From Alistipes sp. (GTDB lineage: Bacteria > Bacteroidota > Bacteroidia > Bacteroidales > Rikenellaceae): a stretch of 29,520 nt of DNA. Where the stretch lies: positions 1 to 29,520 of the forward strand of contig JAHHQN010000026.1 of the NCBI GenBank assembly GCA_020026375.1, written 5' to 3'. Positions within the stretch are counted from its first letter, which is position 1, and each line of letters opens with the position of its first letter. The position numbers and the translations under genes were made by a program. Positions 7,589-16,260 of this stretch are shown one piece after another. The notes beneath the pieces were generated by a model that was not told the origin of the DNA, did no database searches, and worked only from the letters and a program-made list of their open reading frames with translations.

Positions 7589-8509
7589 ATGACAGACCAA
7601 CAGAAAATGCTCACGGGACATCTGGCGTGTTTCGTGGCCTACGCCATCTTCGGCATCAACATCATCGTGTGCAAGGACCTCACCCGGGGGCAGCTCATCT
7701 CGCCCATCGCCCTGTTCTGCCTGCGCTCCATCGGTGCAGGCGCACTCTTCTGGCTCATCTCGCTGTTCCTGCCGCGCGAGAAGGTCGACAGACGCGATTT
7801 CCCCAGGATTTTCGCCGCCTCGATTTTCGGCTTCTTCCTCACACAGGTCACCTTCCTGATGGCCATCTCCGACATCACGCCCGTCAACTGCTCGGTCATC
7901 AGCGCCATGTCGCCCATCTACACCATGTTCATCGCGGCCTTCGCCCTCAAGGAACCCGTGACGGCCAAGAAGGCCGGAGGTGTCCTGCTCAGCTTTGCCG
8001 GCATCATCTACCTGATTCTCAATTCGGTGTCCTCCACCAACGGCGTGGCGGAGAGCAAACCCGCGGGCATCTTCCTCATTTTCATGAACAGTCTCTGTTT
8101 CTCGATTTATCTGGGTGTGTTCAAGCCGCTGATTGCCAAATACTCGGTCATCACCTTCATGAAGTGGATTTTCCTCTTCTCGACCCTCTTCTCGCTGCCG
8201 ATGGCCGGACGCGAAATCCTGAACACCGACTTCACGTCACTTCCTGCCTCCTTTGTGTGGGAACTGTCGTTCCTCATCGTCTTCGCCACCTTCGTGACCT
8301 ACTCGCTCATTCCCGTGGGTCAGAAGTTCATACGCCCCACGCTGGTGAGCATGTACTCCTATGTGCAACCCATCATCGCCATCGTCATCAGCATACTCAT
8401 CGGCATGGATTCGCTCTCACTGAAGAAGATTCTGGCCATCGCCACCGTATTCACGGGAGTGGTGATTGTCAGCTTCAGCCGACGCGCCCACACCGACACC
8501 CGACAATAA
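7589..8509 (+). CDS. EamA/DMT-superfamily transporter
   Basis: 306 aa, almost entirely hydrophobic, with about ten membrane helices in two EamA repeats (roughly 5-140 and 155-300). The first opens with ACFVAYAIFGINIIVCKDL and the second with FLIFMNSLCFSIYLGVFKPL; a late SMYSYVQPIIAI segment is typical of the family. These are inner-membrane metabolite or drug exporters whose substrate cannot be told from sequence. I chose the ATG at 7589 because the exact -7 box at 7559-7566 lies inside the longer open frame. A small membrane-protein gene follows 16 nt after the stop and is probably cotranscribed. Confidence 0.9.
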   Translation: MTDQQKMLTGHLACFVAYAIFGINIIVCKDLTRGQLISPIALFCLRSIGAGALFWLISLFLPREKVDRRDFPRIFAASIFGFFLTQVTFLMAISDITPVNCSVISAMSPIYTMFIAAFALKEPVTAKKAGGVLLSFAGIIYLILNSVSSTNGVAESKPAGIFLIFMNSLCFSIYLGVFKPLIAKYSVITFMKWIFLFSTLFSLPMAGREILNTDFTSLPASFVWELSFLIVFATFVTYSLIPVGQKFIRPTLVSMYSYVQPIIAIVISILIGMDSLSLKKILAIATVFTGVVIVSFSRRAHTDTRQ

Positions 8510-8525
8510 CAACACCCTACCGCTT

Positions 8526-8792
8526 ATGGCCGACATTTTCACATGGATTTACGCCCTGCTTCTGCTGGGACTGCTTTTCCTGATTCTGCGCGGACTCTAC
8601 AAATTCGTCCGCCACATTCTCTACTGCTGGACGACGCGACGACGCACAAGAGCCGTCATGCTGATACTGGCGGCGGCAGGCATCGTCGTCGCGGCATTCT
8701 TCCTGCTGAAAATCCTCATCATCGCCGGCATCGCGCTGGTAGTCTTCTCGGTGTGCAGCAACAAAGGCCCCATTGTCTACTACTACGACTGA
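8526..8792 (+). CDS. Small hypothetical membrane protein, two predicted helices
   Basis: 88 aa, unrecognised. The N terminus is a hydrophobic helix (about 4-25, IYALLLLGLLFLILRGLY) followed by a short basic stretch (TTRRRTRA). A second hydrophobic region (about 42-71) follows, ending in a short polar tail with YYYD. Both loops are short, so it is probably a hairpin in the inner membrane. The ATG at 8526 is preferred; the frame upstream overlaps the end of the transporter gene and would need a TTG start. The 16-nt gap suggests coexpression with the EamA transporter, but a functional link is inference. Confidence 0.7.
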   Translation: MADIFTWIYALLLLGLLFLILRGLYKFVRHILYCWTTRRRTRAVMLILAAAGIVVAAFFLLKILIIAGIALVVFSVCSNKGPIVYYYD

Positions 8793-8890
8793 CCCTACTT
8801 ATTTTAATAGACAACCCCGCCGCAGCGCATCGCATTGTACTATAAGTCTCTTTTTTTCGCACAAAACAATGCTTTCTGCAAATAGTTTAG

Positions 8891-8898
8891 TATATTTG
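8891..8898 (+). promoter_or_regulatory. -7 box TATATTTG of fabD
   Basis: Exact TAnnTTTG match 35 nt before the fabD ATG. No clear -33 TTTG is visible at the expected distance. Confidence 0.6.
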
Positions 8899-8933
8899 CC
8901 GCGCTTAAAGAAACTTTAAAAACCAAGTTACCA

Positions 8934-9815
8934 ATGAAACACGCATACGTATTCCCCGGTCAGGGAGCCCAGTCGGTCGGCATGGGCAAAGACCTCTACG
9001 ATAACAACGCCACTGCCAAGGAACTCTTCGAGAAGGCCAACGAGATTCTCGGCTTCCGCATCACCGACATCATGTTTGCAGGCACCCCCGAGGAGCTGAA
9101 GCAGACCAAGGTGACTCAGCCCGCCGTATTCCTCCACTCGGTCATTCTGGCCAAGACCCTCGGTGTGAACCCCGACGCGGTGGCCGGCCACTCGCTGGGT
9201 GAGTTCTCGGCACTGGTCGTATCGGGTGCGCTTTCGTTCGAGGACGGTCTGCGTCTGGTGTCGAAGCGTGCAATGGCCATGCAGGCCGCCTGCGAGCAGC
9301 AGCCCGGCACAATGGCTGCCATTCTCGGCCTGAAGGACGAGGTGGTGGAGGAAATCTGCTCCTCGGTGGAAGGCACGGTCGTAGCCGCCAACTACAACTG
9401 CCCCGGCCAGCTGGTCATCTCGGGTGCCGTGGAGGCAGTCAACGAGGCTTGCGGCAAGGCCAAGGAGGCAGGCGCACGCCGCGCACTGGTACTCCCCGTA
9501 GGTGGTGCATTCCACTCGCCCCTCATGGAGTCGGCCAAGCAGGAGCTGGAGAAGGCCATCAACGAAGCCCCCTTCATGACCCCCACCTGCCCCATCTATC
9601 AGAATGTCGACGCCAAGCCCTACACCGACCCCGAGCAGATCAAGGCCAACCTCATCGCACAGCTCACCTCGCCCGTGAGATGGACCTACATCGTGAAGAA
9701 CATGATCGAGGACGGCATCACGGAATTTACCGAGCTCGGCCCCGGCAACGTACTCCAGGGTCTGATTCGCAAGGTCAACGCCGAAGCTCAGGTCGAATCG
9801 AAGGCTTCGCTCTAA
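8934..9815 (+). CDS. fabD: Malonyl-CoA:ACP transacylase FabD
   Basis: 293 aa, the usual length of about 290-310. It transfers malonyl from CoA to acyl carrier protein, supplying the extender unit for fatty acid synthesis (cytoplasm). The GQGAQ motif is at 9-13. The nucleophile is S87 in GHSLGE (85-90), the malonate-binding arginine is R112, and the catalytic histidine is H194 in GGAFHSP. The gene stands alone, with its own -7 box and a strong terminator; no fabH, fabG or acpP is adjacent. Confidence 0.97.
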   Translation: MKHAYVFPGQGAQSVGMGKDLYDNNATAKELFEKANEILGFRITDIMFAGTPEELKQTKVTQPAVFLHSVILAKTLGVNPDAVAGHSLGEFSALVVSGALSFEDGLRLVSKRAMAMQAACEQQPGTMAAILGLKDEVVEEICSSVEGTVVAANYNCPGQLVISGAVEAVNEACGKAKEAGARRALVLPVGGAFHSPLMESAKQELEKAINEAPFMTPTCPIYQNVDAKPYTDPEQIKANLIAQLTSPVRWTYIVKNMIEDGITEFTELGPGNVLQGLIRKVNAEAQVESKASL

Positions 9816-9848
9816 AAAATCATGCCGGACACACCTGTCCGCGCGACA

Positions 9849-9882
9849 CCGAAAAGCCGCTGATAATCAGCGGCTTTTCTTC
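9849..9882 (+). terminator. Intrinsic terminator of fabD
   Basis: A perfect 13-bp stem (GAAAAGCCGCTGA, 9849-9861, with its complement 9865-9877) and a 3-nt loop, followed by a T-rich tail. It begins 34 nt after the fabD stop. Confidence 0.9.
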
Positions 9883-9953
9883 TTAAAATAAATAAAAAAG
9901 CAAAGCATTTTAAATATTATTCAAATTTATTGCGATTTCTTCAACTTTCTTAC

Positions 9954-9961
9954 TATATTTG
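9954..9961 (+). promoter_or_regulatory. -7 box TATATTTG of the ROK regulator gene
   Basis: Exact TAnnTTTG match, 30 nt before the ATG. A TTG at 9930-9932 gives a 21-nt spacer and is a reasonable -33. Confidence 0.65.
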
Positions 9962-9991
9962 CATGTCTAAATATAGAAAATAGAGAATACC

Positions 9992-11224
9992 ATGACTTCA
10001 CTGACAGAATTTTTCAACAACCATGAGACGGAAGCGCTAAAAGGTATCACACATAAGAACAGTATCATAAAGCGCAATATTATCGCTCACATGGCCGTCA
10101 ACGGAGAGTGTACGCTCTCGGAGCTGACCAAGGAGTTGCACATCAGTGTGCCGACCATCACCAAACTCGTGCAGGAGCTGGTCGACGAAAACATCGTCAC
10201 CGACCTGGGCAAGGTGGAGACTTCGGGCGGCCGCCGTCCCAACATCTTCGGACTGGCCAACTCGGCCATCTATTTTGCCGGTGTGAACGTGGGCCGCGAC
10301 AACATGCGTTTCATGATTACCGACCTGCAGAACAACATCATCAAGGAGGAGGAAGACTTCACCTTCGAGCTGCAGGACCGCCCCCAGTGCATGGAGAAAA
10401 TCTGCGCCAACATCGAGAACTTCATCTCGACCTGCGGCATCGACCGCAACAAGATTCTGGGTCTGGGTGTCTGCATGACCGGTCGTGTGAACCCCGACAC
10501 GGGACGCAGCTACAAGTATTTCACCACCACCGAACAGTCGCTCCGCGACATGCTCGAGGAGAAGGTGGGTATCCGCACCCTGCTCGAGAACGACACCCGT
10601 GCGCGCTGCTACGCCGAGTACACCTGCGGCAAGGCCAAGGACGACAGCAATGTCATCTACCTCCACATGGGTCGCGGTGTGGCCATCGGTATCGTCGTCG
10701 ACGGACAGCTCTACTACGGCAAGAGCGGTTTCGCCGGTGAGTTCGGCCACATTCCCTTCTTCGACAACGAAATCATCTGCTCGTGCGGCAAGAAAGGCTG
10801 TCTGGAAACCGAGGTATCGGGTATCGCCCTCGAAGAGAAGATGTGCCACCTCATCGAGACAGGGGTCAACACCATTCTGCGCGAGAAGTACCAGCAGCAG
10901 AAGGCCATTCATATCGACGACATCATCGCCGCCGCCAAGAACGACGACAACCTCTCCATCGAACTGATTGAGGAGGCCGGCGAGAAGGTGGGTAAGGCTG
11001 TGGCCTTCCTCATCAACATCTTCAACCCCGAGACCGTCATCGTGGGCGGTAACCTCGCGGCAGCCGGCGACTACATCATGCTGCCGCTGAAGTCGGCAAC
11101 CAACAAGTATTCGCTGAACCTCGTGTATAAGGATACCAAGTTCCGTCTGTCGAAGATGACCGAGAACGCCAACGCCTGGGGTGTGGCCATGTTGATTCGC
11201 AACAAGGTCATCGGTCTGCTCTAA
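9992..11224 (+). CDS. ROK-family transcriptional regulator (NagC/XylR-like)
   Basis: 410 aa. The N-terminal winged helix-turn-helix (about 25-85) includes LSELTKELHISVPTITKLVQ. The rest is a ROK sugar-kinase fold. It shows the zinc/ROK signature GFAGEFGHIPF (236-246) followed by CSCGKKGCLE with C263, C265, C270 (262-272), and a kinase-like ENDTRA near 199-204. This architecture is that of NagC/Mlc/XylR-type repressors that sense a sugar or sugar phosphate. A GNAT gene follows after 47 nt with no promoter in between. A GH20 hexosaminidase comes next, so N-acetylglucosamine is a plausible effector; that is inference. Confidence 0.92.
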   Translation: MTSLTEFFNNHETEALKGITHKNSIIKRNIIAHMAVNGECTLSELTKELHISVPTITKLVQELVDENIVTDLGKVETSGGRRPNIFGLANSAIYFAGVNVGRDNMRFMITDLQNNIIKEEEDFTFELQDRPQCMEKICANIENFISTCGIDRNKILGLGVCMTGRVNPDTGRSYKYFTTTEQSLRDMLEEKVGIRTLLENDTRARCYAEYTCGKAKDDSNVIYLHMGRGVAIGIVVDGQLYYGKSGFAGEFGHIPFFDNEIICSCGKKGCLETEVSGIALEEKMCHLIETGVNTILREKYQQQKAIHIDDIIAAAKNDDNLSIELIEEAGEKVGKAVAFLINIFNPETVIVGGNLAAAGDYIMLPLKSATNKYSLNLVYKDTKFRLSKMTENANAWGVAMLIRNKVIGLL

Positions 11225-11271
11225 TCCGCAGCGAGAACTCCCCCACCCGACACCTCTTATCGGCAGGCACC

Positions 11272-11799
11272 ATGGCAAACATCGAAGGCAGCAGCATACG
11301 GCTCCGCGCCGTGGAACCCGATGATGCGGAGGTGATGTACGAGTGGGAAAACGATATTGCGATTTGGTCGGTGAGCGGCACTACGGAGCCGTTTTCACGC
11401 GACCAGATCGCAATTTTCACATCGTCGCAACTCGACAAGGACATCTTCCGCACCGGACAGCTGCGGCTGATGATCGAAACCCTCGACCACCGCGCCATAG
11501 GAGCGGTCGACCTCTTCGAATTCGACCCCCTGAACCGCCGCGCCGGAGTGGGCATACTGATTCACGACCCCGACCTGCGGGGACAGGGCTACGGCGCCGA
11601 CACCCTCCGCACGCTGGAGGTCTATGTCCGCCGCTTCCTGGGACTCCACCAGCTGTGGTGCAACGTAGGCGCGAAGAACACGGCCAGTCTCCGTCTGTTC
11701 CGCGGAGCAGGCTACGATGAAGTGGGCCGCAAACGCGACTGGCAGTGGAGCTGCGAGGGATACTGCGACGAGATTATGCTGCAAAAGATTCTCGAATAG
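11272..11799 (+). CDS. GNAT N-acetyltransferase (RimL/SpeG-like)
   Basis: 175 aa, one GNAT domain of the Acetyltransf_3 type. The acetyl-CoA-binding motif A is DLRGQGYGADTLR (101-113), and the C-terminal motif is NTASLRLFRGAGY. The opening IRLRAVEPDDAEVMYEWEND resembles spermidine/diamine acetyltransferases (SpeG), but the acceptor cannot be assigned from sequence. It lies 47 nt after the ROK gene without a visible promoter and is followed by a terminator, so it is probably the second gene of the ROK transcript. Confidence 0.9.
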   Translation: MANIEGSSIRLRAVEPDDAEVMYEWENDIAIWSVSGTTEPFSRDQIAIFTSSQLDKDIFRTGQLRLMIETLDHRAIGAVDLFEFDPLNRRAGVGILIHDPDLRGQGYGADTLRTLEVYVRRFLGLHQLWCNVGAKNTASLRLFRGAGYDEVGRKRDWQWSCEGYCDEIMLQKILE

Positions 11800-11835
11800 C
11801 CATCGGCACGGCCACTACAACGCCGCATCACACAC

Positions 11836-11862
11836 AAGAGTACCTCGGTACTCTTTATTTTT
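11836..11862 (+). terminator. Intrinsic terminator after the GNAT gene
   Basis: AAGAGTAC-CTCG-GTACTCTT, an 8-bp perfect stem with a tetraloop, followed by a T-rich tail interrupted by one A. It separates the ROK-GNAT unit from the GH20 gene, for which no TAnnTTTG promoter is visible in the 24 nt left before its ATG. Confidence 0.75.
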
Positions 11863-11886
11863 ATCCGTACCAATCCGACAAACACC

Positions 11887-13497
11887 ATGAAACCACTTGT
11901 CACCCTGCTGCTTGTGCTGCTCTGCGCCCTGCCACTCCGCGCACAGTCGCCCCTCTCGGCCCTGCTCCCCTATCCCAACCACATCACTGTGGGCGAGGGC
12001 GAACTCCGCCTCCGCGCCACCGAATCACTGGCCATCTCTTCCGAAGAGCTGCGCTTTGCGGCCGATGCCCTGAAATCGCTCTTCCACAAGCGTATGGACC
12101 TCTCGCTCGAGGAGGGGGCAAAGGCGCGTATCCGTCTGAGCATCGACCCCACACTGCCCCACCGCGAGGGCTATCGGCTGACCGTCGGCCGCAAGGGGCT
12201 TAGCATCGAGGGCGGCAGTGCCGCAGGTGTGTTCTACGGCATACAGACCCTCGACCAGCTGCTCACGGGAGACAGCCACCGCACCGCCCGACGATGTATC
12301 GCCGCCGTGAACAGCGACGACGCCCCCCTCTGTTCCACACGCGCGCTGATGCTCGACCCGGCGCGACATTTCCTCCCCATCGGCGACATCAAACGCTACA
12401 TCGACGAGATGGCGCGCTACAAATACAACCGTCTGCAACTCCATCTGACCGACGACCAGGGCTGGCGCATCGAAATCAAGAGCCACCCCGAGCTGACGGC
12501 AAGGGGTGCCTTCCGCACCGACATACCCCGTCATGCCGAGCGGCCGCAATACTACACCCAAGAGCAGCTGCGCGACCTGGTGGCCTATGCCGCACAACGC
12601 CATGTGGAGATTGTCCCCGAAATCGACGTACCGGGACACACGGCCGCCCTGCTGACCGTCTACCCCCAGTTCCGATGCGTCTTTCTGCGCGACTCGGTCT
12701 TCGCCGAGGGCAAGACCTTCAACATGATGCTCTCGGCCGCCGTTCCAGAGGTCTACACCCTCATGGACGATGTCCTGCGCGAGATAGCGCAGCTCTTCCC
12801 CTCGCGTACCGTGCATCTGGGCGGCGACGAGTCGGCCATCGCCCACAACTGGGCCCGGAGCGACGAGCATCTCGCTCTGATGCGGCAGGAGGGCTACACG
12901 CGTCCCGAACAGCTGATGGGCCACTTCTTCGACAGGGTACTCTCCTCGGCTCGCCGCCACGGTCTGCACCCCGTGCTGTGGTGCGAGCTGGACAACATCT
13001 ACCCGCCGGCCACCGACTACCTCTTCCCCTATCCCGACGATGTGACCCTCGTGGCATGGCGCGGCGGACTCACCCCCACCTGCATAGAGCTGACCCGCAA
13101 ATACGGCAATCCGCTGCTGCTCGCCCCCGGCGAACACTGCTATTTCGACTATCCGCAATATGAGAACGACCTGCCCGAATTTCAAAACTGGGGCATGCCC
13201 CTCACCACGCTGCAACAGGCCTACGCCTTCGACCCCACCTACGGACTGCCGCACGGGCAATACGCCCATCTGACGGGGGTGATGGGTACATTGTGGGGCG
13301 AGGCCATACGCGACATCAACCGCGCCTTCTACATGACCTATCCGCGCGGTCTGGCCCTTGCCGAAGCCGGCTGGACGCAGCCCACGCACCGCGACTGGAC
13401 ATCGTTTGTCGGCCGCATGTATCCCAATCTGAACGAGATGATGCGGCGCGGCGTGTCGTTCCGCGTCCCCACAGAGGTAATCGGCAAGGCCGACTGA
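11887..13497 (+). CDS. Secreted beta-N-acetylhexosaminidase, GH20
   Basis: 536 aa. A signal peptide (1 to about 20, LLLVLLCALPLRAQ) has no lipobox cysteine, so export to the periplasm is expected. An N-terminal GH20b domain (about 25-145) precedes the GH20 barrel (about 150-500). Key residues are visible: R160 in LDPARHFLP, D247/H251 in EIDVPGH, the catalytic pair D314-E315 in HLGGDES, and late WGE and YFDY motifs. It should release terminal GlcNAc or GalNAc from glycans by substrate-assisted catalysis. The ROK regulator upstream could sense the released sugar. No SusC/SusD pair is present, so this is not a complete utilisation locus. Confidence 0.95.
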   Translation: MKPLVTLLLVLLCALPLRAQSPLSALLPYPNHITVGEGELRLRATESLAISSEELRFAADALKSLFHKRMDLSLEEGAKARIRLSIDPTLPHREGYRLTVGRKGLSIEGGSAAGVFYGIQTLDQLLTGDSHRTARRCIAAVNSDDAPLCSTRALMLDPARHFLPIGDIKRYIDEMARYKYNRLQLHLTDDQGWRIEIKSHPELTARGAFRTDIPRHAERPQYYTQEQLRDLVAYAAQRHVEIVPEIDVPGHTAALLTVYPQFRCVFLRDSVFAEGKTFNMMLSAAVPEVYTLMDDVLREIAQLFPSRTVHLGGDESAIAHNWARSDEHLALMRQEGYTRPEQLMGHFFDRVLSSARRHGLHPVLWCELDNIYPPATDYLFPYPDDVTLVAWRGGLTPTCIELTRKYGNPLLLAPGEHCYFDYPQYENDLPEFQNWGMPLTTLQQAYAFDPTYGLPHGQYAHLTGVMGTLWGEAIRDINRAFYMTYPRGLALAEAGWTQPTHRDWTSFVGRMYPNLNEMMRRGVSFRVPTEVIGKAD

Positions 13498-13533
13498 CGA
13501 CTCCTCTCTCCGACAACAATTTCCTCCGACCAC

Positions 13534-13571
13534 AAAAAAAAGGACAACCCTCAACAGGTTGTCCTTTTTTC
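13534..13571. terminator. Bidirectional terminator between GH20 and mtaD
   Basis: Arms 13536-13549 and 13557-13570 are complementary over 14 bp (GGACAACC core) around a 7-nt loop. The A-run on one side and the T-run on the other make it work for both convergent genes. Confidence 0.9.
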
Positions 13572-13588
13572 ATGGCTTGTCGCCGCCG

Positions 13589-14899
13589 CTATCGGGCCGT
13601 GATGCGCTTCACCGCTTCGGCTACCCGACGATAGAGTTCGGGCAGGTCGACCCCCTTCACCTCGCGATGTTCGACCACGATACGGCCGTCGACCATCACC
13701 GTGTCGACGTCCGACGATTTGGCACAGTAGACCAGATTCGAGACGATATGGTGTATCGGCTGGAGGTGGGGCTTCTGGAGGTCGATGACTATGATGTCGG
13801 CCAACGCTCCCTCCTTCAGCACGCCCAGTTCGCCCTCGGCACAACCCATTGCACGCGCACCGTTCACCGTGGCCAGCTTCAGGGTCTCATAGGCCGGAAG
13901 GGTCAGCGCGTCGCCCGTCGACACCTTCTGGAGGAAGGCCGCCGAACGCATCTCCTCGAACATGTCGAGGTCGTTGTTCGAGCAGGGACCGTCGGTGGCC
14001 ACCGTCACCACGGCACCGGCTTCGAGGAGTTTTCTCACGGGCGCAATGCCGCTTGAAATCTTCATGTTGCTCTGCGGATTGTGCGACACGATGACACGCC
14101 GCCGCGCAAGCAGCTCCACATCGTCGTCATCGAGCCAGATGCAGTGGGCCGCGATGGTCCTCTCATCGAGCAGGCCGATGCTGTCGAGGTACTTGACGGG
14201 CGAGAGTCCGTATTTCTCGCCGATGATGCGACACTCGTCACGGGTCTCGGCCAGATGGGTCATGAAATGGAGTCCCAGACTGTCGGCCAGCTCCTTACCG
14301 CGAATAAGGTTCTCGCGCGAGACGGTGTAGGGGGCATGGGGTGCCACGGCGATGCGGATACGGTCGCACCCCTCGGCACGACGCACGGCCGCCTCCACCT
14401 GAGGCAACGCCTCAACGATGTTGGTGTCGAAGTAGTTGCAGCCCAACATGGCACGAATGCCCAGCCGCTCCACCACATCGACACAGTAATCCTCATGGTA
14501 GTACATGTCCACAAACGAGGTCACGCCGCCCAGCAGCATCTCCACGATGCCCAGCGTCATGCCCAGCGCCACATCGTCGCGCGTCTGCCGCGCCTCGAAG
14601 GGCCAGATGTAGTCGTTGAGCCACTCCATGAGGGTGATGTCGTCGGCATAGCTGCGCTGGAGGGTCATGGCCGCGTGGCAGTGGGTGTTGATCAGACCCG
14701 GCATGACCAGCTTGCCCCGACAATCGATAATACGCACATCGTCATGCGCCGCCACAAATTCGTCGCGCCGCACAGGGTCGGCCGACACCAGTACCACACG
14801 GTTACCCTCGACACCCACCGCACCCTCGAAGGTGGACACCCCACCCTCTGCGGCAGTCATCGGAAGCACCGTCGCACGGTCAAACAGTATAGCACTCAT
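13589..14899 (-). CDS. mtaD: 5-methylthioadenosine/S-adenosylhomocysteine deaminase-type amidohydrolase
   Basis: 436 aa, the typical length for MtaD/SsnA-like amidohydrolases. The metal ligands are visible in order: H73 and H75 in NTHCHAAM, H215 in HLAET, H252 in AHC and D303 in ATDGPCSNN. The C terminus has the usual composite-domain strands (GALADIIVID). The likely reaction is deamination of S-adenosylhomocysteine or methylthioadenosine to the inosyl form (cytoplasm), in recycling of AdoMet by-products. Guanine or other aminohydrolase activity cannot be excluded. It is the last gene of the tamB-exbB-exbD-tonB-DUF1573 run, 5 nt after the DUF1573 gene, and ends at a bidirectional terminator. 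Confidence 0.85.
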   Translation of the reverse strand: MSAILFDRATVLPMTAAEGGVSTFEGAVGVEGNRVVLVSADPVRRDEFVAAHDDVRIIDCRGKLVMPGLINTHCHAAMTLQRSYADDITLMEWLNDYIWPFEARQTRDDVALGMTLGIVEMLLGGVTSFVDMYYHEDYCVDVVERLGIRAMLGCNYFDTNIVEALPQVEAAVRRAEGCDRIRIAVAPHAPYTVSRENLIRGKELADSLGLHFMTHLAETRDECRIIGEKYGLSPVKYLDSIGLLDERTIAAHCIWLDDDDVELLARRRVIVSHNPQSNMKISSGIAPVRKLLEAGAVVTVATDGPCSNNDLDMFEEMRSAAFLQKVSTGDALTLPAYETLKLATVNGARAMGCAEGELGVLKEGALADIIVIDLQKPHLQPIHHIVSNLVYCAKSSDVDTVMVDGRIVVEHREVKGVDLPELYRRVAEAVKRITAR

Positions 14900-14904
14900 A
14901 GTCT

Positions 14905-15498
14905 TCAGTCCTTGTTTTTACGGCCGTTCTCCCCGGGCAGCTCTCCGTCGATGGAGTTGCCCTGCACGGTGATGACTTCACGGCCGGTCACAGAGTTGGA
15001 GTAGATTTGTATCACCTTGTTGAACATTCCCTCCTCACTCTTGTTGGGTTCATACACGATTTTGATTTTCCCCTCGCCGCCGGGAGCCACGGGGCGTTTG
15101 GGGAACGATGCCCTCAGGCAGTGACACGAGGTGATGACCCGTATCAACACCAGAGGCGCGGTGCCTTCGTTGCGGAAGGTGAACTCCTTGACCAGATCAC
15201 CGCCCTTGCGCCGGATATCGCCGAAGTTGAAGGTCGACACCGGCAGCACCATGCGTGCTTCGCGACGCGACGACTCCGCGGAGGGCTGCGATGCCCCGCC
15301 GCGTGTGTCACGACGCTCCTGCTTTCCGCGCTGACGCACGACACGCTCCTGCTCTTTCTGCTCCCGATTCGCGGTACGCACCTCCTTGCGCGAAAGGGTG
15401 TCGCACACCACGATGCTCCCACCGCCCGTGGCGGCTTCGGCACGCTGTCCCGCGAAGGAGAAAGGCAACAAAAAAAGTATAATCGCTAAAAATTTCAT
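14905..15498 (-). CDS. Secreted DUF1573 protein
   Basis: 197 aa from the ATG at 15498. A signal peptide (1 to about 22, FLAIILFLLPFSFAG) is followed by a highly charged Arg/Glu/Gln linker (about 38-82). A DUF1573 domain (about 85-185) follows, with STFNFGDI, FTFRNEGTAPLVL and a conserved cysteine pair. The usual SCGC reads SCHC here (124-127). DUF1573 domains are immunoglobulin/MSP-like and frequent in Bacteroidetes envelope proteins; the function is not established. A longer frame extends upstream into tonB but lacks sense as a signal peptide. It lies 10 nt after tonB and 5 nt before mtaD. Confidence 0.85.
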   Translation of the reverse strand: MKFLAIILFLLPFSFAGQRAEAATGGGSIVVCDTLSRKEVRTANREQKEQERVVRQRGKQERRDTRGGASQPSAESSRREARMVLPVSTFNFGDIRRKGGDLVKEFTFRNEGTAPLVLIRVITSCHCLRASFPKRPVAPGGEGKIKIVYEPNKSEEGMFNKVIQIYSNSVTGREVITVQGNSIDGELPGENGRKNKD

Positions 15499-15508
15499 TT
15501 TCAATGGT

Positions 15509-16198
15509 TTACTCCATACGGAATTTATAGGTAATGGTACCCCCCTGCACTGCGGCACGGCTCTCGGTGAAGCGTGCCTTGCGTGCCGCCTCGATGGCCG
15601 CGGCAATCAGCAAATCGTCGCTCACGGTCGAACCTTTGGGTTCGAAGACGGCCGAGGTGACATGGCCCGAAGCATTCACCGTCACTCGGACCACCACCTT
15701 GCCGCTGCTGCGTCCCGGATACTTGGCCTTGGGCAGGCTGCCCACCAGACCACGGCCCTGAAGTCCCTTGTCGAGCTGGTCGAGACCGTCGGCCGAGAGA
15801 CCGGGGCCCTTGCCGGAATTCTTCTCCTCGCCCTTGCGCACATGGGGGTTACCGGCATTGGCCGGTTCGTCGGGACCGCTCTTGCTCATCTTGAACAACG
15901 CCTTGGGGTTGGGGGTCTGCGTCACCGCGTCCTTACCCGACACCTGTGCCGTATGCTCCACACGCGCCTTGGTCTCGTGGACACGCGGCTCGTTGGCCAC
16001 CTTCACAGGCGGCTTGGGAGGTTCGGGCAGCGGCGGCTCGGTGAAATCCACCAAGATGGTGTCCCGGGGTTTCTCGAGCACGGGCGTCAAATCGAAGGAA
16101 ACCAGCGCAAACGACAACACCAGCACCAGCGCATAACCGCCTGCCGCGATTGCCGCCCAGCGTCGGGGTTTCCTGTCATTGGAATCGTAATAGTACAT
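15509..16198 (-). CDS. tonB: TonB-family energy transducer
   Basis: 229 aa. A short cytoplasmic N terminus precedes one membrane anchor (about 14-35). A proline-rich periplasmic spacer follows (FTEPPLPEPPKPPVKV, about 52-67). A Gly/Lys/Asn-rich stretch leads to the C-terminal TonB domain (about 150-229: GKVVVRVTVNASGHV, AAIEAARKARF). It carries proton-motive energy from ExbB-ExbD to outer-membrane receptors. The gene is directly downstream of exbB and exbD, which fits. The specific receptors are not in the window. Confidence 0.92.
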   Translation of the reverse strand: MYYYDSNDRKPRRWAAIAAGGYALVLVLSFALVSFDLTPVLEKPRDTILVDFTEPPLPEPPKPPVKVANEPRVHETKARVEHTAQVSGKDAVTQTPNPKALFKMSKSGPDEPANAGNPHVRKGEEKNSGKGPGLSADGLDQLDKGLQGRGLVGSLPKAKYPGRSSGKVVVRVTVNASGHVTSAVFEPKGSTVSDDLLIAAAIEAARKARFTESRAAVQGGTITYKFRME

Positions 16199-16260
16199 AG
16201 CTCTGCACCAAAAATATTAGGGAGGCCGAATCCCCGCCTCTGTTGTGACAGAAGCTCCTG

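Noticed and set aside
11887..13554. Minus-strand open frame of about 509 codons opposite the GH20 gene
   Set aside because: Antisense to a protein with a clear signal peptide and catalytic motif, and it starts within the bidirectional terminator region.
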